DNA from: Ascarosepion bandense
Lineage: Eukaryota > Mollusca > Cephalopoda > Sepiida > Sepiidae
Length of the DNA stretch: 64,000 bases
Reading direction: 5' to 3'
Assembly: GCA_037127315.1 (NCBI GenBank)
Contig: JBBBDQ010001028.1
Coordinates: forward strand, 310,001-374,000
Part shown: in pieces, positions 27,001 through 41,900 of the stretch
Numbering within the stretch: the first letter of the stretch is position 1
Layout: each line of letters starts with the position of its first letter
Notes under the pieces: model-generated
Told to the model about the DNA's origin: nothing
What the model saw: only the letters and a program-made list of their open reading frames with translations
Databases searched by the model: none
Program-made: the position numbers and the translations under genes

Positions 27001-30000
27001 CCTTCAAAAACGTATCTTTGTCGGTAACATTTTCCTTCAAAAACGTATCTTTGTCGGTAACATTTTCCTTCAAAAACGTATCTTTGTCGGTAACATTTTC
27101 CTTCAAAAACGTATCTTTGTCAGTAACATTTTTCCTTCAAAAACGTATCTTTGTCGGTAGCATTTTCCTTCAAAAACGTATCTTTGTCGGTAGCATTTTT
27201 TTCCTTCAAAAACGTATCTTTGTCGGTAGCATTTTCCTTCAAAAACGTATCTTTGTCGGTAGCATTTTCCTTCAAAAACGTATCTTTGTCGGTAGCATTT
27301 TCCTTCAAAAACGTATCTTTGTCGGTAGCATTTTCCTTCAAAAACGTATCTTTGTCGGTAGCATTTTCCTTCAAAAACGTATCTTTGTCGGTAGCATTTT
27401 CCTTCAAAAACGTATCTTTGTCGGTAGCATTTTTTCCTTCAAAAACGTATCTTTGTCGGTAGCATTTTTCCTTCAAAAACGTATCTTTGTCGGTAGCATT
27501 TTTCCTTCAAAAACGTATCTTTGTCGGTAGCATTTTTCCTTCAAAAACGTATCTTTGTCGGTAGCATTTTTCCTTCAAAAACGTATCTTTGTCAGTAGCA
27601 TTTTCCTTCAAAAACGTATCTTTGTCGGTAGCATTTTCCTTCAAAAACGTATCTTTGTCGGTAGCATTTTCCTTCAAAAACGTATCTTTGTCGGTAGCAT
27701 TTTTCCTTCAAAAACGTATCTTTGTCGGTAGCATTTTTTCCTTCAAAAACGTATCTTTGTCGGTAGCATTTTTTTCCTTCAAAAACGTATCTTTGTCGGT
27801 AGCATTTTCCTTCAAAAACGTATCTTTGTCGACAGCATTTTTCCTTCAAAAACGTATCTTTGTCGGTAGCATTTTTTCCTTCAAAAACGTATCTTTGTCG
27901 GTAGCATTTTTCCTTCAAAAACGTATCTTTGTCAGTAGCATTTTTTCCTTCAAAAACGTATCTTTGTCGGTAGCATTTTTCCTTCAAAAACGTATCTTTG
28001 TCAGTAGCATTTTTCCTTCAAAAACGTATCTTTGTCGGTAGCATTTTTTCCTTCAAAAACGTATCTTTGTCGGTAGCATTTTCCTTCAAAAACGTATCTT
28101 TGTCGGTAGCATTTTTTCCTTCAAAAACGTATCTTTGTCGGTAGCATTTTCCTTCAAAAACGTATCTTTGTCGGTAGCATTTTTCCTTCAAAAACGTATC
28201 TTTGTCGGTAGCATTTTCCTTCAAAAACGTATCTTTGTCGGTAGCATTTTCCTTCAAAAACGTATCTTTGTCGGTAGCATTTTCCTTCAAAAACGTATCT
28301 TTGTCGGTAGCATTTTTTTCCTTCAAAAACGTATCTTTGTCGGTAGCATTTTCCTTCAAAAACGTATCTTTGTCGGTAGCATTTTTCCTTCAAAAACGTA
28401 TCTTTGTCGGTAGCATTTTCCTTCAAAAACGTATCTTTGTCGGTAGCATTTTCCTTCAAAAACGTATCTTTGTCGGTAGCATTTTCCTTCAAAAACGTAT
28501 CTTTGTCGGTAGCATTTTCCTTCAAAAACGTATCTTTGTCGGTAGCATTTTCCTTCAAAAACGTATCTTTGTCGGTAGCATTTTCCTTCAAAAACGTATC
28601 TTTGTCGGTAGCATTTTCCTTCAAAAACGTATCTTTGTCGGTAGCATTTTCCTTCAAAAACGTATCTTTGTCGGTAGCATTTTTTCCTTCAAAAACGTAT
28701 CTTTATTGGTAGCATTTTTCCTTCAAAAAAAACGTATCTTTGTCGGTAGCATTTTCCTTCAAAAACGTATCTTTGTCGGTAGCATTTTTTTCCTTCAAAA
28801 ACGTATCTTTGTCGGTAGCATTTTCCTTCAAAAACGTATCTTTGTCGGTAGCATTTTTCCTTCAAAAACGTATCTTTGTCGGTAGCATTTTTTTCCTTCA
28901 AAAACGTATCTTTGTCGAGCATTTTTTCCTTCAAAAACGTATCTTTGTCGGTAGCATTTTCCTTCAAAAACGTATCTTTGTCGGTAGCATTTTCCTTCAA
29001 AAACGTATCTTTGTCGGTAGCATTTTTCCCTTCAAAAACATGTCTTTGTCGGTAGCATTTTCCTTCAAAAACGTATCTTTGTCGGTACTTGTTTTTCAAC
29101 TAAAAACGTATCTTTGTCGGTAGCATTTTTTCCTTCAAAAACGTATCTTTGTCGGTAGCATTTTCCTTCAAAAACGTATCTTTGTCGGTAGCATTTTCCT
29201 TCAAAAACGTATCTTTGTCGGTAGCATTTTCCTTCAAAAACGTATCTTTGTCGGTAGCATTTTCCTTCAAAAACGTATCTTTGTCGGTAGCATTTTCCTT
29301 CAAAAACGTATCTTTGTCAGTAGCATTTTCCTTCAAAAACGTATCTTTGTCGGTAGCATTTTCCTTCAAAAACGTATCTTTGTCGGTAGCATTTTTCCTT
29401 CAAAACGTATCTTTGTCGGTAGCATTTTTTTCCTTCAAAAACGTATCTTTGTCGGTAGCATTTTCCTTCAAAAACGTATCTTTGTCGGTAGCATTTTCCT
29501 TCAAAAACGTATCTTTGTCGGTAGCATTTTTTCCTTCAAAAACATGTCTTTGTCGGTAGCATTTTTCCTTCAAAAACGTATCTTTGTCGGTAGCATTTTT
29601 TCCTTCAAAAACGTATCTTTGTCGGTAGCATTTTTTCCTTCAAAAACGTATCTTTGTCGGTAGCATTTTCCTTCAAAAACGTATCTTTGTCGGTAGCATT
29701 TTTTCCTTCAAAAACGTCTTTGTCGGTAGCATTTTCCTTCAAAAACGTATCTTTGTCAGTAGCATTTTCCTTCAAAAACGTATCTTTGTCGGTAGCATTT
29801 TTTTCCTTCAAAAACGTATCTTTGTCGGTAGCATTTTTTTCCTTCAAAAACGTATCTTTATCGGTAGCATTTTTTCCTTCAAAAACGTATCTTTGTCGGT
29901 AGCATTTTTCCTTCAAAAACGTATCTTTGTCAGTAGCATTTTTCCTTCAAAAACGTATCTTTGTCGGTAGCATTTTCCTTCAAAAACGTCTGCATCCTTT

Positions 30001-33000
30001 GTCGGTAAGCAATTTTTCCTTCAAAAACGTATCTTTGTCGGTAGCATTTTCCTTCAAAAACATATCTTTGTCGGTAGCATTTTCCTTCAAAAACGTATCT
30101 TTGTCGGTAGCATTTTTCCTTCAAAAACGTATCTTTGTCGGTAGCATTTTTTCCTTCAAAAACGTATCTTTGTCGGTAGCATTTTCCTTCAAAAACGTAT
30201 CTTTGTCGGTAGCATTTTTTCCTTCAAAAACGTATCTTTGTCGGTAACATTTTTTCCTTCAAAAACGTATCTTTGTCGGTAACATTTTTCCTTCAAAAAC
30301 GTATCTTTGTCGGTAACATTTTTCCTTCAAAAACGTATCTTTGTCGGTAACATTTTTTCCTTCAAAAACGTATCTTTGTCGGTAACATTTTTCCTTCAAA
30401 AACGTATCTTTGTCGGTAACATTTTCCTTCAAAAATATCTTTATGGGTAACATTTTTCCTTCAAAAACGTATCTTTGTCGGTAACATTTTTCCCTTCAAA
30501 AACGTATCTTTGTCAGTAACATTTTTCCTTCAAGCTTGTATCTTTAGCCATTGTTAACATTTTTCCTTCAAAAACGTATCTTTGTAGAGTAACATTTTTC
30601 CTTCAAAAACATCTTTGTCGGTAACATTTTTCCTTCAAAAACGTATCTTTGTCGGTAACATTTTCCTTCAAAAACGTATCTTTGTCGGTAACATTTTTCC
30701 TTCAAAAACGTATCTTTGTCGGTAACATTTTTCCTTCAAAAACGTATCTTTGTCGGTAACATTTTTCCTTCAAAAACGTATCTTTGTCGGTAACATTTTT
30801 TCCTTCAAAAACGTATCTTTGTCGGTAACATTTTCCCTTCAAGAAACGTATCTTTGTCGGTAACATTTTTCTTCAAAAACGTATCTTTGTCGGTAACATT
30901 TTTCCTTCAAAAACATCTTTGTCGGTAACATTTTCCTTCAAAAACGTATCTTTGTCGGTAACATTTTCCTTCAAAAACGTATCTTTAGCCATTAACATTT
31001 TGCCTTCAAAAACGTATCTTTGTCGGTAATATTTTGCCTTAAAAAATTTTTATGTATATATTTCATAAAAGTCTGTTTTTATATTTTCATAATGTTTTGA
31101 CCCCTGTTTTGAGGGTTTATTTTTTGCCCATAGCTGGACCCCAACAGGTGCTACCACTCTGAGTCAGGGTGGACCTGGGAACAACAGCAACCAATAGGTG
31201 CTTCCATGCTCTTCACAACCTTGAAATTAGATGACCTGTTGCCAGATGCAATTTACTATCATACCCAGGACAATTTTTTTCATGTGGATGAATCTATTAT
31301 ATTTATATTATCAATGAGAATGTTCTGAATAGAGTTTGGTAGGTCACCATGTGTATTAAATGAGACCTAATTGACCAGTGAATGTGTGTTTTCTTATTAG
31401 GCATGTTGCAGTATATCCAGTATGATTATTTATGAATTCAGCTTGATCAGGAACACAATTCCTTAAAGGGGCTTATGAATTTGTAGATAATATTGATTCT
31501 CTGTAATTTGGATCTTGCAGGTGAGTTATTATTGTTGAGGATGTGGTTTGCAGTTTAAAATTTTTTATAGTAGATAATTAATTTAATTTTCTTGTTTTTG
31601 TCACCCAGAGTTGTGAATTTCTTTATTTTCTAAATTAGAAAGAAAAAATCTAATATGGTGATCTAAAGATGATTTGGAAAACTGTTATTAATTTGTGTTT
31701 GCTTTATGTTGTTAAGTTCTTTAAAGAAAAGCAGATGAGAGAATGAGTTCTTGTGTACTCTCAAGATACACATATAAAACAATCCATACATTCAGTTAAA
31801 AGTAAAAATAAAATCATCCTTAATGATGGCTAAAATCATAACTAAAAGCACTCATGTAGAAATTGTTATATCCAGAAAATTAAAAAATCATAAAATAAGA
31901 TTGGGGAATGGGCTGTTTAGGATCTTTATCATGTTGGAAAAAAATTTTTTTTAAATTACAAGCAATACAAAAAGATTATTTTTTTAAATTCTTTAAAGTG
32001 ATGTCCGGTTTAAATTAAAAGAATTTTTGTTTCATTGATCAGTTTGCAGGTGTGGAGGTTGTGGTAACTGCCATCCAGGACCATTTTGCCTTTCAAATAA
32101 AAAAATACCTGAAGCGGAAAGAATTACTTGTCCTTATTGTATGCATTGTGTCTTTCTTAGCAGGATTACCAAATATCATGCAGGTCTGTGATAATTTCCA
32201 TTTTTCTCTCTTTCTCCTTTCTTTCCTTTTTTAATATGAATAAATCAAAGTATAAAATAAATTAGAATACAACTTTTCACATCTATTCAGTGATTACTGA
32301 ATTTTGTTTTTAAAACAAAAAGATTACTTTATAAAAAAAATCAGCAGAATTTGTTTTTTCTTTTTTAGGTATGAAAATCTTAATTTTGATATGTTAAATG
32401 GAAATCTAATGAGTAGACCAAATATCAACTTTAGAAGCTTTATTCTGCTAAACTGAACTGTTAGTAATTAGATAATTTTAAACAGAGTAAAGTGGATATG
32501 ATGGCGATAGTTCATTATCACAGTCTCCTCTGGTTATTGTTTTACTCATACGAGAGAAAATCCTTTAGATGTCCAGGTGTCTTGTGTGTTTTTATGGGGG
32601 TTTGGCTTTCTCTGGATTCGATGTTTTCTTCTTCTGGTTTAGAGATCTTAAAGCTGTTTGTTTTTTTGTTTTTTTTCCTAAGAATGATTGTCAGTGGTTC
32701 TACTTTATTAGATGCCTTCTCTACTGATCATTTAGTCCACTTTTAGTGTTGGTATTATAAATTTTAGGATGGATCAGTTTTTGTGGCATCAATCACTTGT
32801 CTGCATGTCACTAGGATCCAGGAGATTGTAAGTAGTGCCCAGAGTTGTCGGTTAGTGTGTCAGGGGTTGGCATCCTGGACTCTTGGGAGGTCTCCCTTCT
32901 ATCAGGGCAGCATATTACCTCTCTATTAGTGATCCTTGCTTATTTTGGCATACATGGCATTTTAATAGTACTGTCCCTGATTGTGACAACCATGATGACA

Positions 33001-36000
33001 GTGAAATGCCTGTAGTGCATCTTCTCAGGAATTAAAAGTATTTCTCATATGGAGTGGCATTATTTGCACATGGTTTGGAAGTCGGTCAGTATTAGATTTT
33101 CTAAACCGTCAATAGAGTTCCCATGGTCACCTACTGCTAATTGTATAATTTTCAAAATCATGCCATTATATTTTCCACATTGACTGTTACCCTGCAAGTT
33201 ATATGGGGTAGTCCTAATAGTGGCTATTCTTGTTCATGTAGGAACTATCTGATCTGATCAGACCTAAAGGCACTCCCTTAGTCCAAGTTAATATAGGTGA
33301 GTAACCCCAATACAGACAAGGGAATGTTTACTGTTTTTGCAGTTACACCAGAACAGGGAATCGCAAAAGGGAAATGTGAGAGATCATTTATTATTGTTTG
33401 CTAGTCTTAGATTGGCGGTGAGGGGGTTGAAATCTAGGACAAGCCTTTCATATGGTTGCATGGCTTTTACTTTATTCCCATGTCAGTTTATAAAATTTTG
33501 ATTTTAGTTCAGCACATATCTGGCAATTCGTTATAGTTTCTTTTACATCTTCTGCGAAAGGTAAGTTTCTAATTCAAGTTAAATGTAGCATTGGGTGGCA
33601 TAGCTTTTTGCATAGCTTAAGGAGGCCTTCTTTGCAGGTTATTGCACTGCTCATTCTTGATAGTGCGTCAATCATGGCATTTTATTTCCCGGGGCAGTAT
33701 GTGACATTGAACGAAAAACAGGCAAATTCCATCCACCACTGGGCTGTTTTCTTGTTTTTTTCATTTTACTTATTACTTTATTGTTGAACATAAACATCAC
33801 CAACTTTTGACCCATTATTAATTGAAAATGGTGGCCTAGTAAGGCCACGATTTTCTTAGAGATTCTAAAATGGTGTATGCTTCTTTTAATATGGCTAAAT
33901 GTCATCTTTCCAATTGTGAAAGTGTTCTAGAGTAGAATGCTACAGGTTGTTCTGCTTGTCTTAGTGATGTAGCAATGGTGCAGTTTTCACTACTTGAGCC
34001 ACAGAGGAGTTGATAGTAGTAATAGCAGTGTTTTTGATATTTTCTTTTAATTTCCTCAAATTCTCTGATGTCATGCCATCAGAGAATTTGAGGAAAAGAA
34101 GAGGAAAAGAAGAAATCTTTGTGAGCAGTTGGACCTGAAAATGGTAGAATCCAGTGGGTACAGTTTTGTTTCCCAAGTCAGTATGTGACATTGAACAAGA
34201 AACAGGCAAATTCTATCCACCACCAGGCTACTTTCTTGTTTTTCACTTTATATAAACATCACCAACTTTTGACCCATTATTAATTTGAAATGGTGGCCAC
34301 AGTGCCTATCTTAGCAAAGATACATTATCAGGAATCTGTTGTTTTAAGAGGGGTCTTAAATTTTCCAGGTTTGGCTTCATTTAATTCCTACTGATGCAAG
34401 CAATTTAATTTTGTTCTATCTGAAGAAGCATTTATCCTGGTTCAGTATCAAATTGTATTTTTTACAGCTATCTTGAATTGTTTTAGATTTTGTCGTTTTC
34501 ATACAGGTTCTATTCACATGCCATCACATTATCAATGGAGGTGGATGTACTTTTAGTTGCTCTTTCTCAATTATTTAATCTTCAATTCTCTGGAAACAGG
34601 CTACCTCATTAGTTATGCCAAATAGAATACAGGCTGCCTTCAGCTTTAAAAGCCGTATATGGTCTAACACAGGCTTTAAAACCTACTTGATAAGCGCTTT
34701 GTAGGTTGAGAGTGCTGTACACTTCATTTTTGGCTATTTCACCAGTCAACTCAGTTATGCAAAGTAGCTAGCAAGCATATGGATCATTTATTTATTTTTC
34801 TCATTGTTCTTGATATATAATCTATTCAGGGTTCCCAGAGCCTCCTAGTTGCTTCAAAAAAGAATTTAAAAACATTTTCAGGTATAAATTTCATTGAGTA
34901 ATGCAGCTTATTGTAAGTAGCACCATAACTATCCTCCAGAAAATTGTTAAAGATTGCGAAAAATCTTCAATGTCTGGTGAAATGAAATCAGTGATTAGTT
35001 TCTCTGGATAGAGCCAGCGTTCCATCATTAGACTAGTGAGTTTAGCAGAATGAATAACAATAAAAAATATGCCAGTGCTATTTACTTTCATTATCTAACT
35101 GCAAATAGGTCAACTCCAATGAATAAAAATTACTTTCTGATTTTATGAACACAAAACTATTTTTTTGTTCTTTAACAATAAAGTTAAAATCAAAATTGAA
35201 ACTTCAAAAAAATTGAGAAAAATTTTAATTAATTAGTTGCTTTTACCTTGGTTATACCTGTCTCATTTGAAAACCTGTATTCAAAAACTAATCTTCAAAT
35301 TTCTCCTTATAAGATCATTCAGTAGAGGCAATTAATGTGCCATATGAAAAATAAATACAAAAACATTAAAAAAATATAATATGCAATGCTGCGTTTTACC
35401 AACTGATTGTGTATGTACATGTGTGTCTCTGTCTATTTTTGTCAAGTTAAACTTTCGATGAAGTAATGAAAGATTGTATGTGTTGTTGGTAAATGATTGC
35501 TGCATTATACATTTATCAACTCCATAAAGCATCTAGTTGTTACTATTTTAGGCTTTTATTATTTTCTTTTTCATAAGATTTTATGTGCTCTAATTTGCTA
35601 TAATAACTATATCAGTGGTGGGGATAGGCTCTTCTTTTAGCATTGGTTGATACACACAAATTAACTATGGTGTCATAAATTAGTCATAAATTAGTCATAA
35701 ATGGATGAATGAATATTATAATTTTTCTCTACATTTTTTTTTTCCAATTTTTTCCTTATTTTGTCAATTTTCTCAGCAGATACCTAATTTGTTTTTGTTA
35801 TTGAAAATACTGTGAAGCTGTTTTTTTGTAGATATTTAAAATAAACTTTTTTTTTTTTTGTTTTTTATTCATAGTCATGATTAATATTATGTAGTCCAGT
35901 GAAGTGCAACAGCTTGAAATGGCAATTGTTCTATAAATCGCTCTTAGGAGAGATGTCATTTTAAGTCATCCAAAGCAACAGGTTTTTATATACAACAGAC

Positions 36001-36503
36001 TTCATCAAATAAATACTTGACTGGGCTCATGTTGAACCAGTGTTGTAGCCACACCATTTGTCAGAAGTCTCTCAATGCTTCTGAACAACTTTAATCTGAG
36101 GACATGTTGCTGGAGTAACCCATTATTGTTGGGTGCACATAGTCATGAAGCAATGCAATATAACAGTTATCAGTCAATGATATGTTTAAGTGGATCAGTG
36201 ATTCTCCTCAACACCTATGCCACACATGAGCATTATAATACCACCACGAGCCTGCACAATGCCTTGTTAACAATTGAAACTATGACTTCTCAGTCCATGA
36301 CACACATCAACACTTTTCCAGGTTCCAATTATCAATAGGCAGACACAAGTGAGGTGTTGTGTCTGACATGCAAGGTGTTAACAGAGCCACAATGGTGAGT
36401 GATCTTCTACTCTCATACTGCATGGGAGTTGAGGAATTCTTACCTAATCTGCTGGAGAAGCATTTACTACCTCCTTACATATTATTTTATATCTTTTGGT
36501 ATG

Positions 36504-36577
<74 letters not shown>

Positions 36578-37697
36578 CATATATATATATATATATCATA
36601 TATATATATATATGTATATCATATATATATATATGTATATCATATATATATATGTATATCATATATATATATATGTATATCATATATATATATATATATC
36701 ATATATATATATGTATATCATATATATATATATATCATATATATATATATGTATATCATATATATATATATATGTATATCATATATATATATATGTATAT
36801 CATATATATATATATATGTATATCATATATATATATATATGTATATCATATATATATATATATGTATATCATATATATATATATATGTATATCATATATA
36901 TATATATATGTATATCATATATATATGTATATCATATATATATGTATATCATATATATATATGTATATCATATATATATATATGTATATCATATATATAT
37001 ATGTATATCATATATATATATATGTATATCATATATATATATATATGATATATATATATGTATATCATATATATATATATATATGATATATATATATGTA
37101 TATCATATATATATATATGATATACATATATATGATATACATATATATGATATATATATATATATATATATATATGATATACATATATATATATATATAT
37201 CATATACATATATATATGTATATCATATATATATATATATCATATATGTGTATATCATATATATATATGTATATCATATATATAATTGTATATATATATG
37301 TATATCATATATGTATATCATATATATATATGTATATCATATATGTATATCATATATATATGTATATCATATATGTATATCATATATATATGTATAATAT
37401 ATATATGTATATCATATATACATATGTATATCATATATATATGTATATCATATATATATGTATATCATATATATATGTATACTTGTATATATATGTATAT
37501 ATATATATATATATATCTGTATATGTATATCATATATATATATGTATATCATATATATGTATATCATATATATATGTATACTATATATATATATGTATAT
37601 CATATATATATATATATCATATATATATATATGTATATCATGTGTATATATATATGTATATCATATATATATATGTATATCATATATATATATGTAT

Positions 37698-37748
<51 letters not shown>

Positions 37749-38496
37749 CATATATATATGTATATCATATATATATGTATATCATATATATATATAGTAT
37801 TGTATATATATATATGTATATCATATATATGTATATCATATATATATGTATATCATATATATATCATATATATGTATATTTATATATATATGTATATCAT
37901 ATATATATGTATATCATATATAGTGTATATTTATATATATATGTATATCATATATATATATGTATATCATAGTATATATATATCATATATGTATATCATA
38001 TATATATATATATCATATATATGTATGTATATCATATATATGTATGTATATCATATATATGTATGTATATCATATATATATATATGTATATGTATATCAT
38101 ATATATATATGTATATGTATATCATATACATATATGTATATGTGTATATCATATATATATGTATATGTATATCATATATATATATGTGTATATGTATATC
38201 ATATATATGTATATGTATATCATATATATATATGTATATGTATATCATATATATATATATATGTATATTTACATATATATATATGTATATCATATATATA
38301 TATATGTATATCATATATATATATATGTATATCATATATATATATATATAATATATATATATATATATCATATATGTATATATATGTATATATATATATA
38401 TGTATATCATATATGTATATATATATGTATATCATATATATATATATATATATATCATATATGTATATATATATGTATATATATATATGTATATCA

Positions 38497-38533
<37 letters not shown>

Positions 38534-38962
38534 CATATATGTATATATATATGTATAGTATATATGTATACTCTGTATATATGTATATATATGTATATAT
38601 ATATATATCATATATGTATATATATATGTATATCATATATGTATATATCATATATGTCATATATGTATATCATATATGTATATATATCATATATGTATAT
38701 ATATATGTATATCATATATGTATATATATGTATATCATATATGTATATATATATGTATATCATATATGTATATATATATATGTATATTTATGTATATGTA
38801 TATATATATATATCATATATATAATATATATATATATATCATATATATATATATGTGTATATCATATATATATATATATGTGTATATCATATCATATATA
38901 TATATATGTGTATATCATATATATATATGCGTATATCATATATCATATATATATATGTATAC

Positions 38963-38998
<36 letters not shown>

Positions 38999-41900
38999 AT
39001 ATCATATATATATATGTGTATATCATATATATATATATATGTATATCATATATATATGTATATATATATATATATATATATGTATATCATATATATTATA
39101 TATTATACACTTTTATATCAGTAATATATTATACACCCAATTTGTTCCTTATGATAAATTTGTAATATTTGTACCTAGTATGTTTTGGATAATAATTAAG
39201 AGATACAAATATTAACCTGTTAAAACAAACTTTATTTAACTTCGTCTACATTCTTGTGTGAGTCCCTCATGGCTGGCTAAAATGGCTGGCGGGAGTAGCA
39301 CGTGTGGCTGGTGTGAAATTTTTTGAGCAACTAAAAAAACTGAACTGCTATTAGTTGTTGGTCAGTAGGGATGGGCCAGAGAGAGAGAAAGAGAGGGAGA
39401 TGAAGGGATTTCTGGGATAGTAGTTTGTGACCTAGGTGGAAGCACCTGGAGAAGACGAAGGAGAGGAAGACACAGTTAATATGTTTAGGTAGTATTATTT
39501 CTGACTTCTAGTACTACAAATTCATACAAGTGAAGCCCAGCTAGAGGATTGATTTGATCTGTTTGACTTTCATAAAAATAAGTTCTTAGTTTCTTTTATC
39601 AAACATTCTGATTGTAGATTTTAAGACAAGGAAAATCTCTGTGATTTTTATCATGCTTTGAATTTTTGTGCCTTTTACAACATTCACAATATTTGCTTTT
39701 ATCCCAATGACAATCTTTGCTACTTTTAACAGAGTATCTTTTTCTTTTACAATAATTTTGCCTTTTTTTCACAAACATTTTTGCCACATTTACCTCAATC
39801 AGAATCTTTATGGCTTTAATAGCTTTCAAAATGTAAAATGAGTTGCATAGAGAAAAAACAATGAAAGAATCTCTTTCATTATCTTTGTCATTTTGTTTGT
39901 ATCTATAAATGCTTTTTTTATTATTATTTTTTTTATCAATAAAATGTTTGCTTTCTGTTCTTTTTCTTAGATTGGTGATAAATTCTTATAAGAATGTGAA
40001 TGATAGCAAAAAGTCTGATAGCTAAAATTTTCCCATGGAAACAGTTTTTTAATTAAAAATCTTTTTCTTCCTATAACTATTTTTAATATACCACCACCAT
40101 GAATGTTTGCTCTCAAATTTACCATAGACACTCATGTTTATTTCAATTAACAATTTACCAAATGGTAGCTTTATATCATTCACTACTGAAGAATGACCTC
40201 CTTAATTTTAAAGGTTAACCCTCTATTTGTTTATATGTAAATGCATTTGACTGTTGACCCAACATTACTGTATGATGACTTGCTCACAATCAAAATCATT
40301 GATATGAATTTGTAATATTTGGGGTAGAATTTTAACCTTACTTTTAATTTGTATGTGTGGGTGTGTGAGAGAAAGAGACTCTTAAGAGAATTTTGTTGAT
40401 GTTTCTTCCTGTAGATTTCTGAATGTTGGATGTAAACCTGAAAAATGAAAGTGTATATACCTTATATTTCCCTAAAAACTATGCTTTTTTCTTTCTTTTT
40501 GTTTTGTTTCTCATCTTATTCTAATCTTCAATCAAAAAATTTGTGACGTGGCTAAAAATCAAAGACTGAATTTTTACTGTATTTGAGTTATTTTCAAAAT
40601 CAAAATTAAGCATCAGGGTGCATTAGATGAAAAATTAATCATTTAAATTATCTGCACTGATGATCTTCACATTTGTTTTATTGATGTTCAACTTTAGTCA
40701 AACAAAATGTTTTTTTGCATTTTCAAGTTTTTATTTATCTATGTTTTCTTTTTAATCAAATAATCATCAGATGTTTTTTTTAAATTATGAATAAAATGAG
40801 TGGATTGAAATATTTAATTAAATTGTCTCAAAATAAACCTTCAATGAAAATTATCTTCAATTCTTGATTACCTCTAGCAGCACAAAGATTATGAAATGGT
40901 CTCAGTGTGGCCAAGTATAAAATAAAATATGAGAAAATTATGGATTAAAGAATTGATAAAGTAAATGTAGTAACAAATAATTCTTATTGAATCATGATGA
41001 ATGTTTTTCTTAAATTATTTTAAATAATTGTGAAATAATCATAAAATAAACAGTTTACAAATCACATAATACTGAATGGCACATTACTGAAAATTAATTT
41101 GTTCAACTTTGAAGAGGTTATCTTAATATTTCTCTTACAAGTGACAACAGAAATATATTTACCTATAATCTAATAAATTTTGCGAAAAAGGAAGAATACA
41201 AACAATTCTTCTGTTTTTTCCAGATTCATATTCATGGGAGAGAGAGAACATTGGGATTATCATTATTGCTTATTTTCATAAATACAAAAACTTCTTTTGA
41301 TAGCTTTTATCAACACAAAAATCATTTTTAGTTGATATTTCATCATTCCAAAATACTTGTATATTTTTTATTCAAATTAGAACCATACAGACTATACATA
41401 CATGAAGAGTTTGAGATCTATCAAGACATTCTTCGTCATTTGACATTGCACTGAAAACAGGGGTCCAGGATAATGTCATCATCATCCCAGAACCATCATG
41501 AAAATCAACTTTGTCATCCAAAAATTTTAAATTTTTGAAATCAAAATTTTATTTTATTAGCTTTGTTATTGTTTATAATTTTAATAAATCTACAACAGAA
41601 AGTAATGGAAACCTACTGTGGGAAGATCTGTCTAGTCAGTCATGTCTCTTTCGAGATATAGTCACTCATGCATGTATCATGTAAGGCAATTAACTGATTA
41701 CATTGCAGACACATATGGTCAACTTTCATTATTTACTTAACCAACTTTACAGAAATGTCTATTGTGGTGCAGTGGATATCGACTCGGAACGAGAAATCGG
41801 GGCGCCGAGTTCAAATTCCAGTTGAATTCATTGCATTCACTTACATGCAAATACCCTTGGGAAAGGTATTAATCCGTCTCTTCCTTCCAATTATGGGATA

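Larger units (their letters stand above)
15671..32042 (+). other. Intron between the two TM8 exons (16.4 kb)
   Basis: It holds a gypsy integrase relic (16480-16865), AT-rich dispersed repeats (17590-22865), a hAT derivative (19532-20050), a short LINE-tailed element (21350-21518) and the 33-bp satellite (23408-31055). The stretches 15671-16479, 16866-17589 and 18700-19523 are AT-rich with nothing recognisable. The stretch 31056-32042 has a GC-richer block at 31110-31300 that I could not identify. Confidence 0.8.

Noticed and set aside
23562..30453. Dozens of long open frames with 11-residue repeats on both strands
   Set aside because: They arise because a 33-bp tandem unit has no stops in most frames. 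They start and end with T-run length changes and occur on both strands over the same DNA.
23408..31055. CRISPR array
   Set aside because: Units are contiguous with no unique spacers, and the surrounding DNA is eukaryotic.
34891..35091. Extension of the gypsy pol relic upstream
   Set aside because: The frame shows no protease or gag pattern that I can support, so the relic was ended at about 34870.
35880..36480. Possible gene in the less AT-rich block before the TA array
   Set aside because: Short open frames only (for example 36075-36338), no family motif, and no splice partners.
36359..39215. Long Tyr/Ile/Met-rich open frames
   Set aside because: They come from the TA-rich array; ATA/TAT/ATG/TAC codons only. 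They are not proteins.
39599..39829. Lys/Cys-rich minus-strand frame
   Set aside because: Composition is driven by a T-rich low-complexity stretch. There is no recognisable domain or splice context.
41762..41822. Functional tRNA gene
   Set aside because: A- and B-box-like sequences are present, but no acceptor stem pairing was seen and the sequence continues into a SINE body.
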